Positions 6,695-7,445 of a stretch of DNA of 7,445 nt are shown piece by piece; the stretch's first letter is position 1; each line of letters begins with the position of its first letter. The DNA comes from an uncultured Oxalobacter sp. (GTDB lineage Bacteria > Pseudomonadota > Gammaproteobacteria > Burkholderiales > Burkholderiaceae_D). Position numbers and translations under genes: made by a program. The DNA lies in contig CAJKQK010000089.1 in the NCBI GenBank assembly GCA_905202055.1, positions 1 through 7,445 on the forward strand. The letters run 5' to 3'. The notes below the pieces were generated by a model, which had not been told where the DNA came from, did not search any database, and was given only the letters and a program-made list of their open reading frames with translations.

Positions 6695-6779
6695 TTTTGA
6701 AGAAATACATTTTTGGCCGGTTGTTTGTTGCAATTTTTTTAATATTTTTTGCGTCGGCTGTTATATCAAGGAAATTGAC

Positions 6780-7283
6780 ATGTCGAACCAGTCTGATTCG
6801 CCAAACCAGTCGGGCGTTTTATCCGATGAATCCAATATGACCCCCGAAGAAATCCTGAACCGGGCCAGAACTCGCGCAAAAGAGCAGAACCTTCTATACG
6901 CCGGTGCAGTCACCCCCGAAGAGGCATGGGCACTTGTTTGTGCCGATGCCGCCGTCATTGTCGATGTCCGCACACAGGAAGAACACAAATTCGTCGGCTA
7001 CGTTCCCGATTCTGTCCTGATTCCGTGGATGTGCGGGAATACCATGATCAAGAATCCCAGCTTCATCAGCGAAGCTTCCAAGCAACTTGGAAAAGATGCC
7101 AATATTCTGATGTTGTGCCGGAGCGCCAAACGTTCCGCAGGTGCAGCCGAAGCCCTGAGCTTTGCCGGGTACACCAGTGTTTTCAACATCATGGAAGGTT
7201 TCGAAGGCGATCTGGACGAAAACATGCAGCGAAACAATATCAACGGCTGGCGCTTCAGAAAACTTCCCTGGTCACAGGAATAG
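6780..7283 (+). CDS. Single-domain rhodanese-like sulfurtransferase
   Basis: This 167-residue protein has one rhodanese domain at about residues 44-150. The core contains VIVDVRTQEEHKFVGYVPDS (59-78) and the active-site loop LCRSAKRSAG (112-121), with Cys113 as the likely persulfide-carrying nucleophile, so an active sulfurtransferase is expected. The CRSxKRS loop suits thiosulfate- or persulfide-type rhodaneses; the physiological donor and acceptor are unknown. A polar N-terminal stretch of about 43 residues, without signal peptide or membrane segment, points to the cytoplasm. The end, GFEGDLD (140-146) and NGWRFRKLPW (155-164), resembles rhodaneses I associate with betaproteobacteria. The frame runs upstream to 6576 inside hpnE, but the ATG at 6780 has AAGGA (6768-6772) at seven bases, and the upstream translation is a Cys/Phe-rich reading of AT-rich DNA. 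It follows hpnE by 112 bases and may have its own promoter. Confidence 0.9.
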   Translation: MSNQSDSPNQSGVLSDESNMTPEEILNRARTRAKEQNLLYAGAVTPEEAWALVCADAAVIVDVRTQEEHKFVGYVPDSVLIPWMCGNTMIKNPSFISEASKQLGKDANILMLCRSAKRSAGAAEALSFAGYTSVFNIMEGFEGDLDENMQRNNINGWRFRKLPWSQE

Positions 7284-7445
7284 CATATCCCACAACAACC
7301 GGACGGCTTTTTATGCTGTCCTGTTTTCCATTCGTGAGAGAATCAGGCAATATTCAGGCACGATTGTATCTGGCTTCTCCTCTCCCGTAAGGGCATACTT
7401 TTTTCCTGTTCGATGTGTTTGTGCATTATCTGCCCGGCATTTTTT
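7284..7445. other. Non-coding right end of window
   Basis: I see no credible gene here. A 25-codon frame from an ATG at 7313 lacks a ribosome-binding site. AGCATA (7282-7287, overlapping the rhodanese stop) can pair with TATGCT (7312-7317) across a 24-base loop, and GGGCA (7391-7395) with TGCCC (7431-7435) across 35 bases before a T-run that reaches the window edge. Neither is convincing as a terminator, and the second may continue beyond the window. Confidence 0.4.

Noticed and set aside
6576..6779. N-terminal extension of the rhodanese gene into hpnE
   Set aside because: The added 68 residues are out of frame with hpnE and come partly from T-tract DNA; a strong ribosome-binding site marks the ATG at 6780.
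7313..7390. Small 25-codon gene downstream of the rhodanese gene
   Set aside because: No ribosome-binding site and no recognisable features; it is the tail of a frame shadowing the rhodanese gene.

Overview
The window looks like an ordinary chromosomal segment of a betaproteobacterium, probably Burkholderiales. The GC content is moderate (roughly 50% by eye) and may suit Oxalobacteraceae, but that assignment is inference. The basis is the protein set: a CadR/PbrR-type MerR regulator with its divergent P1B-2 metal ATPase, an hpnD-hpnE pair of the bacterial squalene pathway, and a rhodanese whose ends resemble proteins I associate with betaproteobacteria. There are five complete genes and one partial gene. 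I see no tRNA, rRNA, CRISPR, insertion sequence, integrase or broken gene, and no clear base-composition boundary.

Layout. Positions 1-1293 (minus strand) hold most of rmuC, whose 3' end lies beyond the left edge. A 115-base gap with a perfect 8-bp inverted repeat separates it from cadA/zntA (1409-3751, minus), a Zn/Cd/Pb-exporting P-type ATPase with a very histidine-rich N-terminus. A 147-base divergent region (3752-3898) carries a textbook MerR-type promoter: TTGACT, a 19-bp spacer and TTTAAT, with a dyad operator between the boxes. It faces cadR (3899-4411, plus). A 110-base gap with palindromes and promoter-like sequence leads into hpnD (4522-5358, plus) and hpnE (5351-6667, plus), which overlap by 8 bases. 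An AT-rich 112-base leader then precedes a single-domain rhodanese gene (6780-7283, plus). The last 162 bases hold no gene I can support.

How the genes work together. CadR should sense a soft divalent metal at the cytoplasmic Cys triad C77/C112/C121, untwist the 19-bp-spacer promoter and switch on the ATPase, which exports the metal. HpnD and HpnE are two of the three enzymes (HpnC, HpnD, HpnE) that make squalene from farnesyl diphosphate, the hopanoid precursor. HpnC is not at its usual place just upstream, where cadR lies instead. rmuC (genome maintenance) and the rhodanese gene (sulfur transfer) appear to be independent neighbours.

I found no convincing undescribed system. The most notable points are the mixed PbrR/CadR features of the regulator, the histidine-rich ATPase tail joined to a one-cysteine HMA motif, the missing hpnC, and small repeated palindromes in the intergenic regions.
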